Made by a program: the position numbers and the translations under genes. From contig NC_053390.1 of the NCBI RefSeq assembly GCF_905171765.1, forward strand, positions 582,826,471 to 582,890,470: a stretch of DNA of 64,000 nucleotides, given 5' to 3'. Shown here one piece after another: positions 44,653 through 55,963 of this stretch. Source of the DNA: Bufo bufo (Eukaryota; Chordata; Amphibia; Anura; Bufonidae). Position 1 is the first letter of the stretch. Every line of letters begins with the position of its first letter. The notes under the pieces were generated by a model that was not told the origin of the DNA, searched no databases, and saw nothing but the letters and a program-made list of their open reading frames with translations.

Positions 44653-44823
44653 ATGAATCCGAGTACACTACGATATGTTGCCCTAGAGAGAATACAACCT
44701 AACTGGAGGGGAGGGAACCACATTATGCATATGTCCCGTGTAGAATCAAGAAGGATTTTTGAATTTGGCTCGTTGGTCCCGAAAGGTCTCAATGCAGAAT
44801 TAGAAGTATTCGGATTTTTATAG
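44653..44823 (+). pseudogene. PLE2 C-terminal coding remnant
   Basis: Reads NPSTLRYVALERIQPNWRGG, then NHIMHMSRVESRRIFEFGSL and VPKGLNAELEVFGFL before the TAG at 44821. This aligns with the very end of the PLE1 protein (PSNLKFAAIDKVPKSWRKGN...RMSRLETQRIFE...GLNAECELFGFL). Reverse transcriptase and nuclease are absent, so the copy depends on proteins from elsewhere. Sequence differences show a separate family from PLE1. Confidence 0.93.
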
Positions 44824-45456
44824 GTTGCCTGGGACAGATGTGACATCAGGGTTAGCTGTCTTTTGTCCAGCACCCTGATCTCCCCTTGCTCCCAGGCAAC
44901 ACTATATCTACATTCAATTGAATTAATATATGAAACTATACAAAAGAGAATATTCGATAGGTTCCTGTTTAAATATGAGTACTGTCTGCCAATTAACTAT
45001 GCTAATCTTGTATTTCAAGTTGGGGAACCACACTTTTAGTAACAAAGATCCTTATAAATATGTATATATATAATAACTGAATAGGTATGTGGCCTTTTTC
45101 CGCTATGGTACATAAGAGCGATAAAACGCATAGGAAACGCATATGTGTACTGAGACCTATCGTGGTGCTACTACGAATGAAATATGTGAATATTTACTTT
45201 GTTATTATTTTTATTGTCATGATTATAAACATACTGAGAGAAAGACACACGGAAGATATATATATATGTTTTGTGTGACAAAGAATAACATTTGATATCC
45301 TGATAGTTGTTTATGGCTTATATGTATGTCTCTATTTTTAAAATCCATTTCATGTTTTTTTAAAATCCATTCCATGTTTTATTAGAATCTCTGATTTGAT
45401 CCCATGTTTTACCAATGATTTTAAGTGGGCATCCTATAAAACGTTTGGAAGAGCGC

Positions 45457-45511
45457 AGTCTGATAGCTACTGAGGAAGAGGCAGGTAGCCTCGAAACGCG
45501 TCTAGCAGACT
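45457..45511 (+). ncRNA. Hammerhead ribozyme motif, PLE2 right arm
   Basis: Stem I: AGTCT (45457-45461) with AGACT (45507-45511) and GCTA (45466-45469) with TAGC (45503-45506), separated by a bulge GATA. Core CTGAGGA (45470-45476), stem II GAGGC/GCCTC (45478-45482 with 45488-45492), core GAAA (45493-45496), short stem III CGCG, then TC with cleavage predicted after 45502. All canonical elements are present, with stronger stems than PLE1. Confidence 0.9.
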
Positions 45512-46440
45512 ACGCAACTTCTACATCCAGTACTGGTCCGGACCCTAAGTACAGAAGATTCCGTGGACAAAGATAATTATTCTTTGAAAAAGATTACTGT
45601 CAACATAGCCTTTGTTGCAGCAAAGGACCTGGATTTCTGCTGTGCCAAAGTGTACTATAGTCTAAGGACCTGTGCATCACGTGATCAGACGTTTGTATCA
45701 GCTGACTGGATCATCTGACTCGTCTACACAGGATCACCTGACTGAAAGCACGCCCTCTAGGCTGAGCGCTTTTAATCATTTCAGCGTCTAGCGTCCAGCG
45801 TCCAGTGTCCTGGTGACTATACCTCTCACCGCTGTGTGATCATCTGCCGAGAGCACGTCTTCTAAGCAGTGCGCTTTCATCTACCCAGCGTCCAGTGTCC
45901 AGCACCTTGGTGACTACATCCCTTCACCGTTTCGTGCAAGTATACCACATATCATCGAGTGGTAAGAGTCTCATAGAGACAACTGTATTTGGCAATCATT
46001 GACAGGTGGACTTTGTACCATATTCCAGTATAGGACTATTTATCTCAGGAAACTTTATCATAGATTTGGCACGTTTTCCAGAGTGCGGTCTGACCTTTCT
46101 TTTATGAATATTTTTTGACTTTCATTTTATTTTATTGAATGTTTTTATGTACATTGGCCTTTTTTATTATGTGATATCTTGTATTAATTGAATAAACTTC
46201 AATATAGCACTTCTAGTGTTCCACTATCATTCCAGAAGGTGGTGTGCCTGCTGTTTCTCCTTGATATATATTTTACTTTTGCCACTAATACACGACAAAA
46301 AGGGCTGTAATTTTCGCACTTCACCACACAACGGTTAAATAAGCCCTTTTTTCGCACTAATACAAGCCAAAAAATGCTTTACAACATAAGACTGCATAGC
46401 ACTAGGGAAAATAAAACATAAAATATTTCCTTGCAATAAC

Positions 46441-47088
46441 TGTAACGGTCGCGTACACACACACACAGGGGGGAGGGAAGTGACCACTGCGCTCCACTCT
46501 TACCCCTGGCCCTGCCTACTTGCCTCACGAGTCCAAATGACAGGGGACAACTGGACGGCAATCCCTAGCTTGGAATAAGTGCAGGGATGAGAGACAGACA
46601 AATAACAGAACGTGAACGGACCGAGTCAATACCAGGAAAGCTACAAAGTACAAATGGAGCAAGCAGAGAATTGTCAGGAGAAGCCGGGGTCATAAATACC
46701 AGGAGAGTCGTGAAGTACCAAAGGAGTCAGCAGAGGATCGCCAGGAGGAGGCCGGGGTCAGAATACCAGGAGAGCAGCAAAGTACACAAGGAGCAGGCAG
46801 AGGATCGTCAGGAATTCAGCAGGAGGTAAGTACGCCAGGAAAGACAAAGTCACAGGTGGAACCTAAATTAACAAGCAACCTGTGGCCAGCAGGCTGCCTG
46901 TACTTATAGTGGGGAGTGAGGGTCATGTGACGTGGCCAGCGTCACATGACCGACAGACCAACCAGTCGAGCACCGAGGGATCAGCTCGGCACTCAAGGCA
47001 GACTTAGGAGCAGGGGGCCTCCCAGCTAGCAAAGCCGCCCTGGGAACGAGGTCAAACACAGATCCTCGGTCCCGAAGCTAAGCAGCAG
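46441..47088 (-). repeat. Gypsy 3' LTR, missing its first ~65 bp
   Basis: Matches 55964-56615 closely, but the part equivalent to 56615-56657 and beyond is absent: a purine-rich tract (minus strand AAAAGGGGGGGGTA, 47089-47103) directly adjoins CTGCTGCTTAGC. The outer end TGTAACGGTCGCG (plus) is intact. Confidence 0.9.
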
Positions 47089-47182
47089 TACCCCCCCTTT
47101 TACGAGGGGCCACCGGACCCAAGACTTCAGGCGATGGCCTTTCAGGGTGTTCTAAATGAAATTTTCGAACAAGTCTAGGAGC

Positions 47183-48385
47183 TTAAACCTCCCTGGCAGG
47201 TACCCAAGATCTGTCTTCAGGTCCATACCCCTTCCAGTGAATCAGGTACTGCAAGGAATTACGCATCTTCCTGACATCCACTATTTTAGACACCACATAC
47301 TCGACAGCATCATTAACAAGAATCGGCAGAGGCGAGGCTTTCAATGGTACTACTGGTTCTAAATATTTTTTAAGTAGAGATTTATGGAACACATTATGAA
47401 TGTGGAATGACTCGGGTAGCTCCAACCTAAATGATACAGGGTTAATCACCTCCGTGATCTTATATGGTCCAATAAAATGAGGAGCAAACTTTTTAGAATC
47501 TATCTTGAGAGAGATTCTTGGAGGACAACCATACCTTATCCCCAACCTGAAAATTCAACCCCCTTGAACGTCTCCTATCGGCCTTGAGTTTCTGAGAACT
47601 TTGAGCCTTTTCTAAGTTCGATTGTACCCGGGCCCAAACTGTGCACAGTTCAGAGGAGAGCCTATCCTCCTCAGGGTTAGAGGAGGAGACGGATGAACCA
47701 GAATGAAAACGGGGATGGAAACCATGGTTACAAAAGAAAGGTGAAACCCCAGCAGAAGAATTGACACGGTTATTCAAAGCAAATTCAGCCAATGGAAGAA
47801 ATTTCACCCATAATTGCTGGTCATCAGCAACATACAACCTCAAGAATTGTTCCACAGACTGATTAAGGCGTTCAGTCTGCCCATTACTCTCAGGGTGGTA
47901 GGCAGAGGAAAAAGACAATGAAATTTTACATTTTTGACAGAAGGCCCTCCAGAATTTGGACACAAACTGCACACCCCTGTCAGAAACAATGTTTTCCGGG
48001 ATACCATGCAATCAAACAATTTCTTTCACAAAAATAGATGCCAGGGTTTTGGCATTCGGGAGTTTAGACAGGGGAATGAAATGGACCATCTTGCTAAACC
48101 TATCGACCACTACCAAAACTACAGTCTTACCCTCTGCTGGCGGTAGGTCAGTTATAAAGTCCATCGAGATATGGGACCAGGGTCTACTGGGAATGGGTAA
48201 GGGTCGTAGGTTACCAGCAGGGCGAGTCCTAGGTGTCTTGGACCTGGCACAAACCTCACAGGCTGACACGTAGGAATTGACATCCCTAGTTAGAGTGGGC
48301 CACCAATAAGATCTAGAAACCAGATCATTAGTGCCCTCAACACCCGGATGTCCACAAAAGGCAGAATCGTGACACTCACCCAACA
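47183..48385 (-). pseudogene. Gypsy integrase with chromodomain
   Basis: Minus strand. HHCC zinc domain (CHDSAFCGHPG ... CEVCARSK), catalytic Asp in SHISMDFITDLP, second Asp in VSDRGVQFVSKFW, Glu in YHPESNGQTERLNQ, so DDE is complete. Then a GPY-type module (HFIGPYKITEVINPVSFRLE) and a C-terminal chromodomain (YLIHWKGYGPEDRSWVPA). One stop TGA at 48009-48011 and a 1-nt frame change near 47530 break it. In intact relatives, integrase inserts the element and the chromodomain biases the target to marked chromatin. Confidence 0.95.
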
Positions 48386-48398
48386 GCTGGAGACGAAA

Positions 48399-49606
48399 TT
48401 ATGCGGGAACAAACAACTTATCTGTTGGGGTGGATACCGGTGCCAGATGTTGTTCAGATCTAATGCGAGCCGAGATATCCTGGGTTAGAGCTGCTATGAA
48501 GATTTTTGCTGGTAGGATGGATTCAGGTGGTACCTCAGTAGGTTGAAAAGCATGGAAGCTCCGAGATAATGCGTCCGCCTTCACATTTTTACTTCCTGGC
48601 CTGAACGTAATGGAGAAATCAAAACGAGTAAGAAACAGAGCCCATCTGGCTTGACGGGGATTCAATCTCTTAGCAGACTCGAGAAACGTAAGGTTTTTAT
48701 GGTCAGTGACAACAGTTACACAATGCCTTGCCCCCTCCAGAAAATGCCTCCATTCCTCAAATGCCTATTTAATGGCCAGCAGCTCCCTATTCCCTATGTC
48801 GTAGTTTCTCTCCGTGGGAGAGAATTTCCTGGAGAAGAAGGCACATGGTCTCAGGTTAGTGAGGCTAGCAGGACCTTGTGAAAGGACTGCTCCTGCGCCG
48901 TCCTCGGACGCATCCACCTCCACAATAAAAGGTTTCTCCTGATCAGGCTGGATCAGAATGGGAGCGCTACTGAATGCCTTCTTTAATTTTTCAAATGAAG
49001 AAATGGCCTCAGTAGACCAATTCTCCAAATCCGTCCCTTTCTTAGTAAGGTCGGTCAGCGGTTTAGCAATTACGGAAAAATTCATAATAAATTTACGATA
49101 GTAATTGGCGAAAACTAAGAACAGTTGTAAGGCCTTTAAGGATGAAGGTCTTACCCATTCCTTAATTGCTAGTACCTTACCAGGATCCATCTTGAAGGCG
49201 TGAGGAGTCAGAACATGCCCTAGAAACAGAATCTCCTGTACACCAAAGACACATTTCTCTTGCTTAGCGGAAAGCTGATTCTCCCTCAACACCTCTAATA
49301 CTTGTTTAACATGAGACACATGGGATTCGAAGTCAGGAGAGAATATCAAAATGCCGTCAAGATAGACAATAGCAAATTTACCTAAGAACTCCCTAAGAAT
49401 GTCATTCATGAAGTTTTGGAACACAGCTGGGGCGTTGCTGAGTCCGAAAGGCATCACCTGATATTCAAAGTGTCCTACCGGAGTATTGAATGCCGTCTTC
49501 CATTCGTCTCCCTCCTTGATTCGGATTAGATTATATGCCCCTTTCAGGTCAATTTTGGAAAACTAGGTTGCCCCCAAAACCTGGTTAAATAAATCCGGAA
49601 TCAATG
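48399..49606 (-). pseudogene. Gypsy reverse transcriptase palm and RNase H
   Basis: Minus strand. FSKIDLKGAYNLIRIKEGDE, FGLSNAPAVFQNFMNDIL, then IVYLDGILIFS, in which the second Asp of the usual YLDD is Gly. The tether and RNase H follow ([45 protein letters not shown]). Stops are near 49563, 48768 and 48398. The N-terminal RT half is separated by the solo LTR at 49607-50595. Confidence 0.95.
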
Positions 49607-50595
49607 TGTCACGGCCAGGCCCATGACCGTGACTTCTTACCGCATGCAGTTGCCGGCGGTTTTGTATGGGTCTTCAACCACGGGTGAGGGCCGCTTGTTT
49701 GTGGCCTCACTTGTGGTTGCCGCGGGCAACCAGTGTTTTTAGCAGCAGAGCAGCCTGAGCGTCGCTAGGTAGCTTGCTGCCCTGGCATGCGGTCACACCT
49801 AGCTACCCTTTGTTAGGTGTGTGTGTTGTGTGCACTGTGTTGTATGTCATTGTGTGCACTTTCCCTTATGTAAGTGGTGTTTTCCCTTCCCTGGTGTTGG
49901 AAGGGTTAATCTCCTTCCTAGTGTGTGTGCACTGGGTGTGTCCGTTTGTGGGTGTGGCTGCCTGGGCTATAAAGCCTCAGTTTTAGACAGACTTCTGAGG
50001 GGTACTCCAGCCTTGTAAGCTGGAGGAACTCTCCTGGTCTTTTCCATCTGCCAGTGTGGGCCACCCTTGTGATCATAAATTGTTATACTCTATGTTGTGT
50101 TATGATCAGTTGATTTGTTCCTGTGTATATTTGTGCAGCTATGGATCTGGGTTCCTGTGTGTGGTTGTGTGTTTGCTGGGTTCATTGAATCTTGTCTGGA
50201 CTTCAGCTTGCCTGCACAGGGATCCAGTCAGCAAGGCTGTGGCAGGTAAGTGGATCTAGTTCACATTACCTGCCATATCCATAGTACTGTTTGTGTTCCC
50301 CCATTTTCCCAACAGCTTGGCCGTTGAGACTCCTGCTCCTCCGTGCCTAGGAGGAGTGGGGCGTCTTACTCTGACTCCTAGCGCAGGGACCGGACGGAGG
50401 GTGAGTTAGGGATCCGAGGTTCCTGCGCATGGGCCCTCCTACCTTTAAGGTCGGCCCATGCAGTTAGGAGTTAGGGTCAGGGTAGGGACGCTCTTAGGAG
50501 GTGACCTGCTCCCTATCCTGTTCTCCTGGCCGAGTAGGCCATAACATGACCTGGCTATACACGGCTGAGGATTTCCCCCATCCTCAGCCGTGACA
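49607..50595. mobile_element. Solo LTR inside the Gypsy RT gene
   Basis: 989 bp beginning TGTCACGGCCAGG and ending CAGCCGTGACA, with perfect 5-bp duplications CAATG at 49602-49606 and 50596-50600. RT coding resumes exactly on both sides (SLPL / continuing). No gene. Start wording is similar to the solo LTR at 22.0 kb but the bodies differ. Confidence 0.93.
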
Positions 50596-50600
50596 CAATG

Positions 50601-51157
50601 GGAGGGAGTATCTATTCTGGACAGTGATTTTATTTAATCTCCGGTAATCGATACATAGCCTAAGACCACCATATTTTTTCTTAACAAAGAAAAACCCCGC
50701 CCCCATAGGAGAGACAGAAGGTCTAATATGCCCTTTACCAAGGCTCTCCTTAATATAATCTTCCATGGCCTTGCGTTCGGGCTTAGAAAGATTATAAATT
50801 CGTATGGGGGGGTAGAACCTCCGGGGTTGGTGATGAGAATACATCAGAATATTCCCTAACAACAGTGGATAAAGTATCAGACTTTACTGAGACCCCAGCC
50901 TGTACCACGGACAAGCACGAGTCACACTTAGGCCCCCATCTCACCAACTCCCCATTGGACCAATCTATAGTGGGGTTATGTAGTCGGAGCCAAGGCAACC
51001 CTAGTACCACCTCAGCCGGTAGGTTCTTCAGGACTAAAAGGGAACATCTCTCTGAGTGGCACACACCCACGGTTAGAGAAATCTCCGAGGTACATGAGCT
51101 CACCGTACCACCAATAAGAGGAGTAGCATCAATAGCCATGACATGGATAGGAGTTGG
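50601..51157 (-). pseudogene. Gypsy protease C-terminus and RT N-terminal part
   Basis: Minus strand: end of protease and linker (ISLTVGVCHSERCSLLVLKN, VVLGLPWLRLHNPTIDW), [18 protein letters not shown], then a deletion of roughly 60 bp with a frame change, then RT finger motifs ([55 protein letters not shown]). It stops at the solo LTR. Confidence 0.92.
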
Positions 51158-51409
51158 CAGTGGCGTCGCCAGGGGGGGGCCAGAGGGGGCCACGGCCCCC
51201 CCTACATCATGCTGTGCCCCCCCATGTGCCCCCCCAAGTGAGCCGCCGCCGGGCACAGGGAGATGAGCGCTTCCATTGCAAATTGCCTGTGCCAACGGAG
51301 GTGCAGGGGAGGGAGAGGCGTGTCCCTCCCCCTCCCTCTGATAGGCTGCAGGCAGGCCCCGAAGTGGAGGAGAGGCCCCGCCCCCTAATTGCTCCTGTTT
51401 ATCTTTCTA

Positions 51410-51650
51410 AAGCTAAAGGACCTTTGATGATGTCATCACAGGTCCTGTAAGGGAACTGTACAGTGTAAAGTGTAGTTCCCAGGTTAGAACAGTGCATCTG
51501 CCAGGACCTGTGATGACATCATCTTCAACATCACAGGTCCTGCAGAATCTAGCAAAGGAACTGCACCAAAAATGGTGTAGTTCCTAGGTTTCAAAGGTAT
51601 ATCTGCCAGGACCTGTGATGACATCATCACAGGTCCTTCAACCCCTAACA
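51410..51650. repeat. TGATGACATCATC palindrome cluster
   Basis: GGACCTTTGATGATGTCATC and CCAGGACCTGTGATGACATC recur in both orientations (near 51418, 51500, 51605), often closed by CACAGGTCCT. Each can fold on itself. The core TGACATCA resembles a CRE/AP-1 half site. Function not shown. Confidence 0.7.
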
Positions 51651-51819
51651 GCAAGTATTAGAAGTTCACAAGCAGCTCTGCATGGATCCATACAGACTGG
51701 AATGGAGAGGTAAGAGGAGGTCCTCCACTCATCATTTACCCCCCCCCCCCCCTCCATGCCCTGTTTTTACTGATTGCACACTCATGTATAATACTTCAGA
51801 CAGGTACAGTGACCACTAC

Positions 51820-51927
51820 CTCATGTACCTCACACACACAGCGACCATAATGTATAACTGACCACATATTTCTATAAACACTGCATCTGCAGTATTATAC
51901 CTTCTATGTGTCACATCAATACACTGT

Positions 51928-51967
<40 letters not shown>

Positions 51968-53190
51968 TACACACACATACATGCACACACACACTGCATA
52001 TATTACACAGTATTATATATGCAATATGTACAGATATATAGTATATACCGCAGTGCACTGATATGTGAGGTACAAGGTATAATAGATGCAGTGTGTACAG
52101 ATATCAGTACACTTCTGTATATACTATATATGTGAGGTACGAGGTATAATAGATGCAGTGTGTACAGATATATAGTATATACAGCAGTGTACTGATATGT
52201 GAGGTACAGGGTATAATATATGCAGTGTGTACAGATATATAGTATATACCGCAGTGCACTGATATGTGAGGTATGAGGTATAATAGATGCTGTGTGTACA
52301 GATATCAGTACACTTCTTTATATACTATATATGTGAGGTACGAGGTATAATAGATGCAGTGTGTACAGATATATAGTATATACAGCAGTGTACTGATATG
52401 TGAGGTACAGGGTATAATATATGCAGTGTGTACAGATATATAGTATATACCGCAGTGTACTGATATGTGAGGTATTATAGATGCAGTGTGTACAGATATA
52501 TAGTATATACCGCAGTGTACTGATATGTGAGGTACAGGGTATAATAGATGCAGTGTGTACAGATATATAGTATATACAGCAGTGTACTGATATGTGAGGT
52601 ACGAGGTATAATAGATGCAGTGTGTACAGGTATATAGTATATACAGCAGTGTACTGATATGTGAGGTACGAGGTATAATAGATGCAGTGTGTACAGATAT
52701 ATAGTATATACAGCAGTGTACTGATATGTGAGGTAGGAGGTATAATAGATGCAGTGTGTACAGATATATAGTATATACAGCAGTGTACTGATATTTGAGG
52801 TATGAGGTATAATAGATGCAGTGTGTACAGATATATATTATATAAAGCAGTGTACTGATATGTGAGGTACGAGGTATAATAGATGCAGTGTATACAGATA
52901 TATATTATATACAGCGGTGTACTGATATCTGAGGTACGAGGTGTCAATACACTGCTGTATTTACTATATACCTGTACACACTGCATATATTATAACTCGT
53001 ACCTCACATATTACACTACTGTATATACTGTATACCTGTATACACTGCATATATTATACCCCGTACCTCACATATCAGTACACTGCTGTATATACTATAT
53101 ATCTGTACACACTGCATATATTATACCCTGTACCTCACATATCAGAACACTAGGGAATATACTATATACCTGTACACACTGCATCTATTA
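51820..53190. repeat. 67-bp minisatellite that switches orientation
   Basis: Unit TGCAGTGTGTACAGATATAT + AGTATATACAGCAGTGTACTG + ATATGTGAGGTAC... repeats about every 67 bp (TGCAG at 52087, 52154, 52221 and so on) from 52.08 to 52.93 kb. From about 52.94 to 53.19 kb the same unit runs in the opposite direction, so the array has an inversion centre near 52.93 kb. A shorter opposed part lies at 51.82-52.06 kb. Confidence 0.9.
51936..51965. repeat. TA microsatellite
   Basis: About 15 TA dinucleotides, followed by CA repeats. Confidence 0.95.
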
Positions 53191-53514
53191 TACCTCTTTT
53201 GTGTGCCAGGCCTGTTTTGTAATCCCAATCCGGCCCTGATGGCATAAATTATAAAACGCAGCAGCAAGAATAGTTCATGGAACAAAGGGAGGGGCTATAA
53301 AAGGGGAATGGGGGCCCAATTTAGATTCCTGCTATGGGGCCCAGTGATTTTTATGTACGCCCCTGGCTGCAGGCACTAGGCCGGCAGCCTATCAGAGGCC
53401 GGCGCAATGACGTCATCGCGCCGCCTGAGCCTTACATTACAGCGTGGGACACAGGAAGAGATCGCATCGCTGACACTGAGGTAAGTATAAGTGTTTTTTT
53501 TTTTTGTTTTTTTT

Positions 53515-54270
53515 TTTACAATAGTGTTACTGGCACATTGGGGGGGCTTATTACAATACTGGCACATGATGATGGGGGGGGACTTTATACTGGCACATGA
53601 TGATGGGGGGACTTAATACTGGAACATGGGGGGGCTTATTACTGGCACGTGATGGGGACTTATTACTGGCACGTGATGGAGGGCTTATTACTGGCTTGTG
53701 ATGGGGGCTCTTGTTACTGGCACATGATGGGGGCTTGTTACTGGCACATGATGGGGGCTTATTACTGGCACATTGGGGGGCTCTTGTTACTGGCACGTTA
53801 TTGAGGGCACTTATTACTGGCACATTATTGGTGGGCACTATAGGGGCATCTACTGAGGCCACAAAGAAGGGGTGTTTTATATGGGGGACTCTGTACAGTA
53901 GCATTTTATACTGGGACACATTATGGTGGGTACTATGGAGAAGGGGAGACAGGAGTACTATGGAGTCATCTACGGGGGGCACTAAGAAGGGGTATTTTAT
54001 ACTTGCAAATTATGGGGGACACTGAGGGCATCTACTGGGGCACGATATATGGGGCATTTTATACTGGTACATTATGGGGGCACTAGCAGGAAGGGGGGAG
54101 AGGAGCACTATGGAGGCATTTACTGGTGCACCATATAGGGGTATTTTATACTGGCACATTATGGGGGACATTAGCTCAACTGGGGGCATAAGGGGGTATG
54201 TTTTGCACATTATAAGGAGAATTATTTCTACTGGGGGGCATTATGGTGGGTTTTATTACTCCCCCATGGT
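53515..54270. repeat. G-rich minisatellite
   Basis: Irregular units such as GGCACATGATGGGGG, CTTATTACTGGCACATTG and GGGGGCACTA repeat every 24-60 bp, with many G-runs on the plus strand. Could form G-quadruplexes. No gene. Confidence 0.85.
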
Positions 54271-54479
54271 ATGACCCCCTAGTAGCAGCACCATCCTCTC
54301 CCTGCTCTGCTATCCCTCTGCCCCTTCTCCAAATCCTTATTATGAAATCTTTCTCATTAGGATAAAACACAACATCAGCTCCGCCGAGCCCCCGGCCAAA
54401 GTGTTGAAGTGGCGTCCGAGATCCCCAAGGGCCAAGTAACTGTAAGTGTTCATGTGAAATATGTTTATTTTATATATGT

Positions 54480-54745
54480 ACACTCCTGTGAGAGGCGGGG
54501 ATGGAGATCTGTGGATGACACTGTTATAGGGAGGGAGATCTGTGGATGACACTGTTATAGGGAGGGAGATCTGTGGATGACACCGTTATGGAGAGGGAAA
54601 TGGGGATGACACTGTCATGGGGTGGATCTGTGGATGACACATATAGCATAAGATGCTATATACGGTATGTGGCATCCACAGATCCCCCCCCCCATAGCAG
54701 TGTCATCCACAGATCCCCCTCTCTATAAAAGTGTCATCCACAGAC
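54480..54745. repeat. Short tandem repeat with inverted copy
   Basis: GATCTGTGGATGACACTGTT recurs four to five times from about 54507 to 54640 and its reverse complement (GTGTCATCCACAGATCC) occurs near 54665-54740. Confidence 0.85.
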
Positions 54746-54907
54746 AGCTGGACTTTTCTTCCCTGTTGCGGTTTTAGGTATTGGGTAAAATATCGCAGCA
54801 TTTCTAAGCGTACTTGTGTAAATGTATCATTGTTATAGCTGCCCCCCCTACTTTTGTCCTGGCCCCCAGTGTGCCCCCCCAAAATTTGAAAGCTAGAGAC
54901 GCCACTG

Positions 54908-55216
54908 GGAGTTGGTAAAGCAAACATTGGAATACCCAATCTTACAGCATACTCAGTCAATAAAGCTGGCCGCTGAGCCAGAATCAATAAAGGCCTTACC
55001 CGGCCATTTCTCTACTCCCAGAGAAATCGTAATGGGTACCAAAAGCTTACATTTAGAAAAATCAGGGTGTACCTGGTCTTTAGGTTGCCTTGCCTTAGGA
55101 GACTTGACAGAGAGGACCTTCTTAGGACACTGGTTGATCCAATGGTCAGGATCTCCACAGTAAAAGCATTCTCCACGTCTGCGGCGAAGATTCCCTCGGG
55201 TCATGCCAACCTGCAT
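54908..55216 (-). pseudogene. Gypsy nucleocapsid zinc knuckle and protease start
   Basis: Minus strand. Arg-rich region, CCHC knuckle CFYCGDPDHWINQC, then a protease start with KAFIDSGSAASFID (active-site Asp-Ser-Gly). The frame is lost near 54960, after which ALLTEYAVRLGIPMFAL continues in another frame and is cut by the hAT insertion at 54907. Confidence 0.93.
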
Positions 55217-55935
55217 GGGTTCCTCGTGGAGACCTCAGCATTGTCTCTGGGATAGGCCTCTGGCTGGACCACCATCTGGGAAGAGAACTGTTGTTCCTGT
55301 CGTCTCTCTCTAACCCGTCGGTCAAGTCGGACAACAAGGGTCATCATCTCCTCTAAGGTCTCTGGAAGTTGATAACTGACCAGAAGATCCTTTAAATTAT
55401 CAGACAGACCTGACCTGAACTGACTCTTCAGGGCTGGTTCGTTCCATCCTGAGGGAACACACCACCTTCTGAATTGGGTGCAATAATCCTCCGCAGATAG
55501 ATTGACCTGAACCAGTGCCTTTAGAGCCGTCTCGGCTACTAGAGCCCTGTTTGGTTCATCATAGAGGGTACCCAGGGCCTGAAAGAACCCCTCCACAGAA
55601 GATAAACAACTGGCGCCAGCAGGTAAAGAGAACGCCCAGTCCTGGGGATCACCCTGTAGTCGGGAAATGATAATGCCCACGCGTTGACTCTCGGGGCCAG
55701 AGGACACGGGGCGCAAACTGAAGTAAAGTTTGCAATTCTCCTTAAAAGAGAGAAACTTCTTCTGGTCTCCAGAAAAGGGTTCTGGGAGCTTAATCTGGGG
55801 CTCAAAATGCAGACTGGAGGCCTGAGGAGTGGAAGAACCTTGCCTTAACTCAAAAGAACTGAGTTTTTCCCCTAACTCCTGCACCATCTGCGTCAGATTA
55901 GAGACATCGTCAGTCAGCGTCACCAGAGGATTCAT
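55217..55935 (-). pseudogene. Gypsy gag (capsid region)
   Basis: Minus strand from ATG at 55933-55935 (MNPLVTLTDDVSNLTQMVQE). It reads through PEPFSGDQKKFLSFKENCKL, GIIISRLQGDPQDWAFSLP and DYCTQFRRWCVPSGWNEPAL, typical of Gypsy/PNMA-type gag. Frame change near 55235 disconnects it from the zinc knuckle. Gag assembles the particle. Confidence 0.93.
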
Positions 55936-55963
55936 TATACAGTGGTTATTGGGCCTGTTAATC

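Larger units (their letters stand above)
43200..46265 (+). mobile_element. Penelope-like element PLE2, coding region nearly all deleted
   Basis: 3066 bp flanked by a 17-bp direct repeat ATATATTTTACTTTTGC (43183-43199 and 46266-46282). Two near-identical arms about 1.35 kb long face each other (43305-44655 and 44925-46265), around a 270-bp centre holding only the last 56 codons of a Penelope-like protein. Each arm carries a hammerhead motif. An extra 105 bp lies outside the left arm. The near-identity of the arms suggests a young insertion. Confidence 0.92.
51158..54907. mobile_element. Non-autonomous hAT nested in the Gypsy
   Basis: Termini CAGTGGCGTCGCCAGG and CTAGAGACGCCACTG are inverted. 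A perfect 8-bp duplication GGAGTTGG lies at 51150-51157 and 54908-54915. The 3.75-kb interior has no transposase, only minisatellites, a TA microsatellite and palindromes. CAGTGGCG-type ends are typical of hATs. Moved in trans. Confidence 0.95.

Noticed and set aside
52318..52986. 222-codon frame of Tyr/Ile-rich repeats
   Set aside because: Translation of the 67-bp minisatellite; low complexity and no stop-free evidence beyond the repeat.
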